From positions 39,352 through 103,351 of the forward strand of contig JAYTWR010000041.1 in assembly GCA_043743335.1 (NCBI GenBank): a stretch of 64,000 bases of DNA. The letters are read 5' to 3'. Under the pieces are notes generated by a model, which was not told where the DNA came from, ran no database searches, and worked only from the letters and a program-made list of their open reading frames with translations. The position numbers were made by a program, and so were the translations under genes. Each line of letters begins with the position of its first letter. Position 1 is the first letter of the stretch. Positions 42,333-50,107 of the stretch are shown here, in pieces. Origin of the DNA: UBA5216 sp043743335. GTDB taxonomy: Bacteria; Pseudomonadota; Gammaproteobacteria; Burkholderiales; SG8-41.

Positions 42333-43331
42333 CTAAGTGACCGCACAACCGGCCACCGTCGCCTTGGGCATTTCCACCGTTTCAATAATCTTTGCGCCGT
42401 TTTTAACCGCCGTCATTTCCGCGAGAATGGCGATGGCGATTTCCGGCGGCGTTTTGCTGCCGATTTTCAGGCCCACCGGGCCGCGCAGACGCGCGATTTC
42501 GCCCGCCGACAAATCAAAGCCCGCCAGCCGCTCGCGACGCGAGTCGTTATTCTTTTTGGAGCCAATCGCGCCGACATAAAACGCGGGCGATTTCAGTGCT
42601 TCAAGCAACGCCATATCGTCGAGCTTGGGGTCGTGCGTCAGCGTCACCACCGCACTGTGGCCGTCGAGATTGAGTTCGGTCACCACATCGTCGGGCATGC
42701 CGCGCTTTAGCTCCGCGCCAGGCACGTCCCAGGTATCCGCGTATTCTTCACGCGGGTCGCACACCACCACGTTGTAGTCGAGCGCCTGCCCCATCTGCGC
42801 GAGGTATTTCGACAACTGCCCCGCGCCGATAATCAGAATGCGCCAGCGCGGGCCGTGAATGGTGACAAAGGCTTTGCCGTCAAACGTGAGTTGATCGGAG
42901 TTCACCGCCGGCGCGATGGTGGCGAGACCGCTGTCCATATCGAGCGTACGTTTCACCAGCTCGTGGCGTTCTACATGCGCCAGCAGATTGTCGATGCCGC
43001 TTTCGGCTTTTAAGGGTTCCAGCACCAGCTCCAGCGTGCCGCCACAGGGCAAGCCGAAACGTTGCGCTTCTTCGGCAGATACGCCGTACTGCGTGGTCAC
43101 CGGCTTGTCTTGCACCAGGTCGCGGTTACGCACGCGCAAAATCATGTCGTCCTCCACGCAGCCGCCGGAGACTGAACCCACCACCATGCCGTCTTCGCGA
43201 ATCGCGGTTAGCGCGCCGATAGGGCGCGGTGCCGAACCCCAGGTTTTCACCACAGTGGCCATCACCACGCGATGCCCGGATTTCATCCAGTCGCACGCCG
43301 ATTTGAGCACTTGCAGGTCTACGCTATCCAT
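42333..43331 (-). CDS. XdhC/CoxI-type molybdoenzyme maturation factor
   Basis: A 332-residue XdhC-family protein. N-terminal XdhC_CoxI domain with VVKTWGSAPRPIGALTAIRE, SVSGGCVEDDMI (conserved Cys), PCGGTLELVLE (second Cys); C-terminal Rossmann domain from about 165 (RILIIGAGQLSKYLAQM, and HDPKLDDMALLEALKS with YVGAIGSKKN). XdhC proteins bind molybdopterin, promote its sulfuration and insert it into xanthine dehydrogenase-type enzymes. The likely client is the coxMLS-type hydroxylase encoded 10 kb away (inference). Bracketed by two copies of the dispersed motif. Confidence 0.9.
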   Translation of the reverse strand: MDSVDLQVLKSACDWMKSGHRVVMATVVKTWGSAPRPIGALTAIREDGMVVGSVSGGCVEDDMILRVRNRDLVQDKPVTTQYGVSAEEAQRFGLPCGGTLELVLEPLKAESGIDNLLAHVERHELVKRTLDMDSGLATIAPAVNSDQLTFDGKAFVTIHGPRWRILIIGAGQLSKYLAQMGQALDYNVVVCDPREEYADTWDVPGAELKRGMPDDVVTELNLDGHSAVVTLTHDPKLDDMALLEALKSPAFYVGAIGSKKNNDSRRERLAGFDLSAGEIARLRGPVGLKIGSKTPPEIAIAILAEMTAVKNGAKIIETVEMPKATVAGCAVT

Positions 43332-43348
43332 GATTTATCCTTTATTTA

Positions 43349-43371
43349 CCCTTTAAAATCAATTACTTAAG
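43349..43371 (+). repeat. Dispersed boundary motif, copy 11 (inverted pair with copy 12)
   Basis: CCCTTTAAAATCAATTACTT then AAG, 17 bases upstream of the xdhC-like start. The 22 bases at 43352-43373 are an exact inverted match of 44369-44390 at the other end of the neighbouring Bug gene. Confidence 0.9.
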
Positions 43372-43424
43372 TGATACGCTGTATTTCATTATACCGTACG
43401 CTCGTAGCCTAGGAATCGCGCGTT

Positions 43425-44396
43425 TCATGGCCGCCCGATCACCCGTTTCCACTTCTCGTAATCGGCCTTGATCACCGCCGCGAATTCCGCTGCCGAGCTC
43501 GCTGCTGGCGTCAGGCCTTGACTGCGCGCAAGCCGTATCACCTCGGCGTCAGCGAGCGCATCGCGCAGTTCTTTGTTGAGCCGGGTCACAATGGCTGTCG
43601 GCGTGCCGGTGGGCACCATGACGCCAAACCAGAATGATGCGTCGTAGGTCTTAACCCCGGCCTCCTGCATCGTCGGCACATCGGGCAAGCTCCCCTCGCG
43701 CTGGGGCGTGGTGACGGCCAGCACGCGCAAGCGGCTGCGCATACTGCCGGCACTCAACGTGCTGACAAAGCCTGCCGCCATTTCACCGCCGATCACCGCG
43801 GTCACCAACTCCCCGCCCCCTTTATACGGCACATGGTTCATTGTCACGCTGGACAGATTTTGCAGCATTTGCGCAGACAAATGCCCGGCGCTGCCCACGC
43901 CCTGCGTGCCGTATTGCAATTGCCCGGGCTTGTCTTTCGCGAACGCTAGCACCTGCGCTACCGTGGTGTGGGGCGCATCACTGCGCACAATCAGCGCGTT
44001 GCCGAAGGTAAACGTGCGGCCTACCGGCATAAACGCCGTGTCGGCGTTATACGGCAGATTGTGTTCAAGGATGCGGTTAATCGTCAGCGCGCCGGGGCTC
44101 GACCACAGCAGCGTATATCCATCAGGTGCCGCACGTGAGGCGATTTGCGCGGCAATGCTGCCGCCTGCGCCGCTGCGATTTTCTACCACCAATGTCGTGC
44201 CCAAAGCCTCGCCCATGCGCAGCGCCATCAAGCGCGCGGAAGCATCTGCGTTGCCGCCCGGCGGAAAGCCCACAATCAGGCGTATGGGTTTGCGCGGGTA
44301 GGCGTCGCGCGCCTGCGCCCAAGCGGTGCCGGGTAATGCGGCTGCCAGTGTAGCGGCAACAAAGAATCCACTTAAGTAATTGATTTTAAACAACAT
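43425..44396 (-). CDS. Tripartite tricarboxylate transporter receptor (Bug family)
   Basis: A 323-residue secreted receptor: signal peptide to about P-G-T-A-W-A-Q, then YPRKPIRLIVGFPPGGNADA, NRSGAGGSIAAQIASRAAPD, MNHVPYKGGGELVTAVIGGE. Codons 3-9 (F-K-I-N-Y-L-S) are encoded by a copy of the dispersed motif, the inverted partner of the one 53 bases past the stop. ATG 44396 lies 3 bases after the stop of the upstream hydroxyacid dehydrogenase; no ribosome site, so translational coupling is likely. Confidence 0.92.
   Translation of the reverse strand: MLFKINYLSGFFVAATLAAALPGTAWAQARDAYPRKPIRLIVGFPPGGNADASARLMALRMGEALGTTLVVENRSGAGGSIAAQIASRAAPDGYTLLWSSPGALTINRILEHNLPYNADTAFMPVGRTFTFGNALIVRSDAPHTTVAQVLAFAKDKPGQLQYGTQGVGSAGHLSAQMLQNLSSVTMNHVPYKGGGELVTAVIGGEMAAGFVSTLSAGSMRSRLRVLAVTTPQREGSLPDVPTMQEAGVKTYDASFWFGVMVPTGTPTAIVTRLNKELRDALADAEVIRLARSQGLTPAASSAAEFAAVIKADYEKWKRVIGRP
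44371..44390 (-). repeat. Dispersed boundary motif, copy 12, inside the Bug start
   Basis: Minus strand TTTAAAATCAATTACTTAAG within the first ten codons of the Bug gene; it forms the second half of the 22-bp inverted pair. Confidence 0.9.
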
Positions 44397-44399
44397 TTT

Positions 44400-45386
44400 C
44401 TATATGGCCTGCACCTGACTGGCGTTACGCGCTGGCGTCAAAATGCGTATCGGGTTACCCGCCAAAAACGCGCCGATGTTCTCCACCACGTCGCTGAACG
44501 CCACCTGATAAAACTCCTGCACATTGTGCCCTTGATGCGGCATCAGCACCACGTTGGGCAATTTGCGCAGGGGGCTATGGTCCGCCAGCGGCTCGTGCGT
44601 AAACACATCCAGCCCCGCGCCCGCGATACGCTTGTCGCGCAACACCGCGATCAATGCGGTCTCGTCAATGATCGGCCCGCGTGCAGTATTCACCAAAATC
44701 GCACTGGGTTTCATCAGCGACAACGCGTGCGCATCGACAATGCCGCGCGTGCGCTCGCCCAGCACCAGATGCACACTCACCACATCGCTCTGCGCGAACA
44801 ACTCGTCTTTTTCCACGCGGCGCACACCGTGCTGCGCGGCGAATTCAGCGGTGAGATTCTGGCTCCACGCGATCACCTCCATACCGAAAGCCTTCGCCAC
44901 CGGCACCATATAGCGCCCCTGACGCCCCAATCCCACCAGCCCCAGCGTACGTCCGCACAACACAAAACCGGCGGTATTCTGCCAGCCGCCCTGCCGCATT
45001 TTCGCGTCCTCGAACGGAATATGCCGCGCCACCGCCAGCATCAGCCCCCACGTCAGCTCACTGGTCGCCTTGCGATACGTGCCACGCAATTCGGTATACG
45101 AAATCACAATGCCGCGCTCAGTAGCCGCAGCCGCATCCAGCGTGCGGTTGTAAAGCCCCGTGATCGCGAGCATTTTGAGATTCGGCAATTGCGCCAACAA
45201 CTCACGCGAAATCGGCATGCGCTCGCGCAGCGTGCAGATAATGTCAAAAGGTGCCAGCGCACGCGCGGCATCTTCTGCGGCGATGGCTTGGTCGAACACC
45301 GTGATGTCGCAAGTCTTGGCGATGTGTGACCAGTCTGCAGAGACTTGCGAAAGACGCAGATAGTCGTTGAGGATGGCGATTTTCAT
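44400..45386 (-). CDS. D-2-hydroxyacid dehydrogenase
   Basis: A 328-residue NAD(P)-dependent D-isomer-specific 2-hydroxyacid dehydrogenase. NAD motif G-L-V-G-L-G-R-Q-G (about 145-155); catalytic Arg in V-N-T-A-R-G-P, Glu in D-V-F-T-H-E-P-L, His in M-P-H-Q-G-H. Reduces a 2-oxoacid or oxidises a D-2-hydroxyacid; phosphoglycerate dehydrogenase-like but without an ACT domain. Coupled to the downstream Bug gene, so the hydroxyacid may be the imported compound (inference). Confidence 0.92.
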   Translation of the reverse strand: MKIAILNDYLRLSQVSADWSHIAKTCDITVFDQAIAAEDAARALAPFDIICTLRERMPISRELLAQLPNLKMLAITGLYNRTLDAAAATERGIVISYTELRGTYRKATSELTWGLMLAVARHIPFEDAKMRQGGWQNTAGFVLCGRTLGLVGLGRQGRYMVPVAKAFGMEVIAWSQNLTAEFAAQHGVRRVEKDELFAQSDVVSVHLVLGERTRGIVDAHALSLMKPSAILVNTARGPIIDETALIAVLRDKRIAGAGLDVFTHEPLADHSPLRKLPNVVLMPHQGHNVQEFYQVAFSDVVENIGAFLAGNPIRILTPARNASQVQAI

Positions 45387-45451
45387 GGGGGAATATTACA
45401 GGGGTGTTTGGCGCTTCACGATTAGCCGTTGAATACCTTGCGTGCGGTTCG

Positions 45452-45847
45452 TTATCGATCCGCCGGATGATGCACGCCGTCGTTTGTGGACACACCGGCA
45501 ATATCGAACGGATCCACGCCATCGAGGCAACCGACGTTGAAACCGTACTCTTGCGGATTCGAGCGGCGTTGGTGATGCGTATAGATGCCGCAATGGGAAC
45601 AGAAATAATGCTTGGCTGTCTTGGTATTGAATTGATACAGCGTCAACACGTCTTCGCCTGCGATGACTTTTATACCCGACAGCGGCACAGACGCAACGAT
45701 AGCGCCCTTTCTGCGACAGATCGAACAATTACAGCGTCGAGGATTCACAATCCCGTTGGGTAGATCGAGCTCCAACACTACCGCGCCACAGTGGCACGTC
45801 GCTTTGTGCTTTGGGGAAATGACGGTGTCTCCGACCTTCTTGATCAT
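45452..45847 (-). CDS. GFA-family (Mss4-like) zinc protein
   Basis: A 131-residue protein of the glutathione-dependent formaldehyde-activating/CENP-V family. Zinc ligands visible as Cys18-x-Cys20, Cys39/Cys41-x-x-Cys44 and Cys83-x-x-Cys86 (C-H-C-G, C-N-C-S-I-C, C-S-H-C-G). Most members are not proven formaldehyde enzymes; function unknown. Stands alone on the minus strand. The 124 bases upstream (45848-45971) hold nothing I recognise. Confidence 0.88.
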   Translation of the reverse strand: MIKKVGDTVISPKHKATCHCGAVVLELDLPNGIVNPRRCNCSICRRKGAIVASVPLSGIKVIAGEDVLTLYQFNTKTAKHYFCSHCGIYTHHQRRSNPQEYGFNVGCLDGVDPFDIAGVSTNDGVHHPADR

Positions 45848-45971
45848 GACAAGGCGCTCCGGTGTGTGTAATACACGGTGGTCGTTCGATTCGGCGTGGC
45901 GCGCAAAGCTTACTACGCCTTACGATTGGGGTGTCGTCGCCGACGCTACCGCAGGCGAAACGACTATGCGA

Positions 45972-46172
45972 TTACGGATCGCGCCGCTCAACCACCAGCG
46001 CCATCAACCCAATCAACGCCCCCCAAGCGCAAAACACGTAGCAGTAGAGCAACGGCACACCCAGCACCAAGCCGTCGCGCGCAAAGAGTTGCAGCAGCGG
46101 GTAGTTGAACAACAGCACGCCCAGCAGAAACAGTGCCGCGAGGCGCTGTCCTTTGAGACTGGGTGGGGTCAT
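45972..46172 (-). CDS. Small two-TM membrane protein
   Basis: A 66-residue protein with two hydrophobic helices (AALFLLGVLLFNYPLLQLF and LYCYVFCAWGALIGLMALVV) and a basic, charged C-terminal tail (VERRDP). It starts 10 bases after the acs stop on the same strand, so it is coexpressed with acs. Similar small proteins are found near acetate symporter or acs genes in betaproteobacteria, from memory; no function known. Confidence 0.65.
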   Translation of the reverse strand: MTPPSLKGQRLAALFLLGVLLFNYPLLQLFARDGLVLGVPLLYCYVFCAWGALIGLMALVVERRDP

Positions 46173-46182
46173 CGGCGCGAGG

Positions 46183-48153
46183 TTACAGCGGCTGTTTCAG
46201 TTGATCGAGGATTGCCGGGTTTTCCAGCGTGGAAACGTCTTGCGTGATGGCTTCGCCCTTGGCGATGGAGCGCAGCAGGCGGCGCATGATTTTGCCGGAG
46301 CGCGTTTTTGGCAGATTATCGCCAAAGCGAATGTCTTTGGGCTTTGCGATGGCACCGATTTCTTTGCCTACCCAGTCCTGCAGTTGCTTGATGATACGTT
46401 TCGCCTCATCGCCGCTGGGGCGCGCGCCTTTGAGCACCACGAAGGCGCAGATCGCTTCACCGGTTAACTCGTCCGGGCGACCCACCACGGCGGCTTCAGC
46501 GACCAAGTCTTTGTTGGCGACCAGCGCGGATTCGATTTCCATGGTGCCGAGGCGATGGCCCGATACATTGAGCACGTCGTCGATGCGCCCCATGATGCGG
46601 ATGTAGCCTTCTTCGTCGTAGGTGGCACCATCGCCTGCCAGATAATACTTGCCTTGAAAGTCTTCAGGATAGTAGGTTTTTTTGAAGCGCTCGGGGTCGC
46701 CCCAAATCGTGCGCAGCATCGCGGGCCACGGCTTTTTGATAACCAGTATGCCGCCTTTACCGTTGCCGACGGATTGCCCCGTTTCATCGACTATATCCGC
46801 CATGATACCGGGCAGCGGAAACGTCGCCGAGCCGGGTTTGGTGGGCGTGGCGCCCGGTAGCGGCGTAATCATATGGCCGCCAGTTTCGGTTTGCCACCAG
46901 GTATCGACGATCGGGCAGCGGCTGCCGCCGACGGTTTCGTGATACCAGATCCAAGCCTCTGGGTTGATGGGTTCGCCCACAGTGCCGAGAATGCGCAAAC
47001 TGGTGAGATCGTATTGTTTGGGTAAATCGCCGCCGGCTTTAATCAGCGAGCGAATCGCAGTCGGTGCCGTATAAAATACCGTAACCTTATGATTTTGAAT
47101 CATTTTCCAGAAACGGCCTGCATCGGGATAAACTGGCACGCCTTCAAAAATAATCTCGGTCGCGCCGCATGCCAACGGGCCGTAGCACACATACGAGTGC
47201 CCGGTGACCCAGCCCACGTCCGCTGTGCACCAGAACACATCGCTCGGCTTGTAATCGAACGTCCACTTCATTGTGAGTATCGTCCACAACAAATAGCCCC
47301 CCGTGGAATGCTGAATGCCTTTGGGTTTGCCGGTGGAGCCGGAGGTATACAAAATAAACAGCGGATGTTCAGCATTCACCCAAGTCGGCTCGCACACCGC
47401 GGATTGGCCTTGAGTCAAATCGTGCAGCCACACGTCGCGCTGGGCGTTCCACGCCACTGGCGTGCCGGTACGCTGGTAAACCACAACGCTGTGAATGGAA
47501 TCGCAGCCGCCGAGCGCTATGCCTTCGTCCACCGCGGGCTTCAAGGGGATTTCACGTCCGCCACGGAATTGCCCGTCGGCGGTGAGCACGGCCACGGCAC
47601 CCGCGTCGATGATGCGCTCCTGCACACTCTTCGCCGAGAACCCGCCGAACACCACCGAGTGAATCGCGCCGATGCGTGCACACGCCTGCATACACACCAC
47701 CGCCTCAATCGACATCGGCATGTAAACAATCACGCGGTCGCCTTTTTGGATATGGCGCGCCTTCAGGCCGTTAGCGGTGATGCACACCTGCCGGTGCAGC
47801 TCGCGATAAGTGATCGTGCTGACCTTGCCGTCGTCCGCTTCAAAAATAATCGCGACTTTGTCCGGCTGCGTTTTCAGGTGGCGATCAAGGCAGTTGTATG
47901 AAGCATTCAACTCGCCGTCGTGGAACCACTTGAAAAACGGCGCGTTGGATTCATCCAGCGTTTGCGTAAAGGGCTTTTGCCACAGCAATTCTTTGCGCGC
48001 GAGGTTCGCCCAAAAGCCTTCGAGATCCTTCTCCGCCTCAGCAAACAGTTTGCGATAGGCGTCCAAGCCGGAAATATTGGCCTGCTTGACGAAAGCATCA
48101 CTGGGCGGGAACACGCGGCTTTCGTGCAATACCGATTCGATGGCGGATGACAT
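46183..48153 (-). CDS. acs: Acetyl-CoA synthetase
   Basis: A 656-residue AMP-forming acetyl-CoA synthetase. Start ATG 48153 (MSSAIESVLHES) with GGAG upstream. Motifs: P-loop Y-T-S-G-S-T-G-K-P-K-G, W-W-Q-T-E-T-G-G, R-I-M-G-R-I-D-D hinge and the catalytic lysine in P-K-T-R-S-G-K-I-M-R-R, the lysine known in relatives to be inactivated by acetylation. Converts acetate, CoA and ATP to acetyl-CoA. Together with PEP carboxykinase 2 kb away it fits growth on acetate. Confidence 0.96.
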   Translation of the reverse strand: MSSAIESVLHESRVFPPSDAFVKQANISGLDAYRKLFAEAEKDLEGFWANLARKELLWQKPFTQTLDESNAPFFKWFHDGELNASYNCLDRHLKTQPDKVAIIFEADDGKVSTITYRELHRQVCITANGLKARHIQKGDRVIVYMPMSIEAVVCMQACARIGAIHSVVFGGFSAKSVQERIIDAGAVAVLTADGQFRGGREIPLKPAVDEGIALGGCDSIHSVVVYQRTGTPVAWNAQRDVWLHDLTQGQSAVCEPTWVNAEHPLFILYTSGSTGKPKGIQHSTGGYLLWTILTMKWTFDYKPSDVFWCTADVGWVTGHSYVCYGPLACGATEIIFEGVPVYPDAGRFWKMIQNHKVTVFYTAPTAIRSLIKAGGDLPKQYDLTSLRILGTVGEPINPEAWIWYHETVGGSRCPIVDTWWQTETGGHMITPLPGATPTKPGSATFPLPGIMADIVDETGQSVGNGKGGILVIKKPWPAMLRTIWGDPERFKKTYYPEDFQGKYYLAGDGATYDEEGYIRIMGRIDDVLNVSGHRLGTMEIESALVANKDLVAEAAVVGRPDELTGEAICAFVVLKGARPSGDEAKRIIKQLQDWVGKEIGAIAKPKDIRFGDNLPKTRSGKIMRRLLRSIAKGEAITQDVSTLENPAILDQLKQPL

Positions 48154-48208
48154 GCAAGACTCCAGATTTGATAATTTGATATTTTGATTCTGCTGCACGC
48201 AGCCCCCG

Positions 48209-48520
48209 CTACCCTTCCAGCTCGATCCCCAACATCAAAAACGACAAACCTTTGCCGTGCATGTCTTGCGCCAGCGACACCGTGACGCCGCCGCCCAGCG
48301 CGTTTTCGATGACGAAATTCAGCGCCTTGAGCTTGGGTAGTTCGTAGCGCGTGACCGGGCCCTTGGCGATTTCGCTGTAGGCTTGCATGACACGCTCCGG
48401 CGTTAATTGCGCGCGAAGTATTTGCCAGGCGCGTTCGTCATAGGCGGTCACGGAAATGTTGGAGGTGTTGCCCTTGTCGCCTGCGCGCGCGTGGCCGAGG
48501 TCGTACACTTTAATGCTCAT
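48209..48520 (-). CDS. AtuA-like ferredoxin-fold domain protein (C-terminal half)
   Basis: A 103-residue protein beginning MSIKVYDLGHARAGDKGNTSN, the typical start of the C-terminal domain of AtuA-family proteins. Its ATG overlaps the upstream AtuA-like stop by four bases (ATGA), so the two halves are made together and probably act as one complex. Confidence 0.85.
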   Translation of the reverse strand: MSIKVYDLGHARAGDKGNTSNISVTAYDERAWQILRAQLTPERVMQAYSEIAKGPVTRYELPKLKALNFVIENALGGGVTVSLAQDMHGKGLSFLMLGIELEG

Positions 48521-49878
48521 AGCGTGCCCTCCACCGTGACGGATGTTTTGACCATGCTACGCGGGATCAAAATGGATTTCACTGCCAGCACTTCGCGTAT
48601 CGCGTTGGAGCCGCCGCCACCGCCGGAAGGACCGTTGACGTGCAGCGTGCGCACTTCAAAGCCCACCGCCAGCGCGGCCTTGCGGTCGGGGCTGCGTGCG
48701 GCGATGCGCAGGCGCACTTCATACGGTTCAGTGCGGCCCCCACCGATACTACCCATGCCGTGCAGGCTTGACATGCCGATGTAGTCAACGCGGATTTCGG
48801 GGTAGGTGAAGCCGCGCTTTTTCAGCCGTTCGCGCACGATTTTCTCAGCAAGCTTCGCGCGCGCGAGTGCGTTGGGGCCGGCATAAGAGACTTCGCCGTC
48901 GCCGATGTAGCCATCGTGGTAGCCCACGACGACTTTGTAGGTAGCCGTGCGCGGCCGTGCTTTGGCACCCGTAACGCGCACGCGGTGTTTGCTTTCCGGA
49001 GCAAATTGAACGTCGGTGATGTCGAGGATGCAGTCGGGCGTGATGTAGCCGGTGGGGTCGTGCATTTCGTAGAGGATTTGCTCGGTGCAGGTCATGGCAT
49101 CGAGGCGTCCGCCGGAGTCGTCGAGCTTGCCGAGCGTGAGGTTGCCGTCTGCAGTCACGTCGGCGTAGGGAAAGCCAATGTTGACCGCATCGTCGCAGTC
49201 TTTCTTGCCGGGATCGATAAAGCAGCCGCCGGTGAGCTGCGCTGCGCACTCCATCATGTGTCCGGCAAGGGTGCCGACGGCCAGCTTAGGATAGTCGTCG
49301 TAAGCCCAGCCGAGGCCGTGCATCATGCTACCGAGAAAAAGCGCGGGGTCGGCCACACGCCCCGTCATCACCACCGGTGCGCCGGTGGCCAGTCCGTCGC
49401 GGATTACATCGGCGCCGAGGTAGACGTTGGCCGACGCCATGCGCGGTATCAGCGCCTCGACCGGTGAGCCGTCTTCCATCAGCGGCAGTTGCGGATTTTT
49501 GCGCACGATGTCGGCCACGTCGTCGCCAGTTATGACTGCCACGGGCAGATCGGCAAAGCCCAGCGCCTTGGCCTCGCGCCGCACGGCACGCGCCGCGCCC
49601 AGCGGGTTGGCCGCACCCATATTGGTAACAATGCGGATGCCGTTCTTGACGCAGGCAGGCAGCACGGCCTGAAAGCGCTCAACGAGGTACGGCGTATAGC
49701 CTTTGTCGGGGTCTTTCAGGCGCGTGAGGTTTTCGCGCGCAATGGTGCGCTCGGCGAGGCATTCGAATACCAGATAGTCGAGCTTGCCGCGCTCGGCCAA
49801 GTCGACGGCGGGTTCGATACGGTCGTCGGAAAAGCCCGCGCCGGTGCCGACGCGGATGGTGCTTTTGGTGTTGGGCAT
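48517..49878 (-). CDS. AtuA-family (DUF1446) acyl-CoA pathway protein
   Basis: A 453-residue protein; ATG 49878 has AGGA six bases upstream. It begins RVGTGAGFSDDRIEPAVDLAE with LVFECLAERTIA following, then VTNMGAANPLGAARAV, and GRVADPALFLGSMMHGLGW, the signature of acyclic terpene utilisation AtuA proteins. The catalysed step is not established in general; members occur in branched-chain and terpenoid acid degradation operons. Here the family's C-terminal domain is encoded by the next ORF. Divergent from pckG. Confidence 0.87.
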   Translation of the reverse strand: MPNTKSTIRVGTGAGFSDDRIEPAVDLAERGKLDYLVFECLAERTIARENLTRLKDPDKGYTPYLVERFQAVLPACVKNGIRIVTNMGAANPLGAARAVRREAKALGFADLPVAVITGDDVADIVRKNPQLPLMEDGSPVEALIPRMASANVYLGADVIRDGLATGAPVVMTGRVADPALFLGSMMHGLGWAYDDYPKLAVGTLAGHMMECAAQLTGGCFIDPGKKDCDDAVNIGFPYADVTADGNLTLGKLDDSGGRLDAMTCTEQILYEMHDPTGYITPDCILDITDVQFAPESKHRVRVTGAKARPRTATYKVVVGYHDGYIGDGEVSYAGPNALARAKLAEKIVRERLKKRGFTYPEIRVDYIGMSSLHGMGSIGGGRTEPYEVRLRIAARSPDRKAALAVGFEVRTLHVNGPSGGGGGSNAIREVLAVKSILIPRSMVKTSVTVEGTL

Positions 49879-50013
49879 GAATTCCTGCTGCAAGGATAGT
49901 GGTAGAGGGAAAGTCTAGCAGCTTCACGCGGCGTGCGTGCAATGCTTACTTTGGCTACGGACGTGTTTATCTGAACGTGATGGTTTGCACATCTCCCCAA
50001 GCGCCAAATCGGG

Positions 50014-50019
50014 TAAAAT
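50014..50019 (+). promoter_or_regulatory. Possible -10 box for pckG
   Basis: TAAAAT in the context GGGTAAAATCCGC, about 90 bases before the pckG start. No well-spaced -35 box is visible, so this is a weak suggestion. Confidence 0.3.
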
Positions 50020-50063
50020 CCGCAATCCGCTGACAGGGCTAACTCGAAAAGTTCGCTTTGTCA

Positions 50064-50077
50064 TTGTTTTTAAAGGG
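50064..50077 (-). repeat. Dispersed boundary motif, partial copy 13
   Basis: Minus strand CCCTTTAAAAACAA, identical to the left part of copies 1 and 8, 30 bases before the pckG start. Confidence 0.6.
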
Positions 50078-50107
50078 TTTTTTGTTGTTTCAGAACAAGG
50101 ATTCGCG

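Noticed and set aside
49937..50107. N-terminal extension of the PEP carboxykinase gene
   Set aside because: The open frame upstream of ATG 50108 contains a motif copy and no conserved residues; the family start and ribosome site fit 50108.
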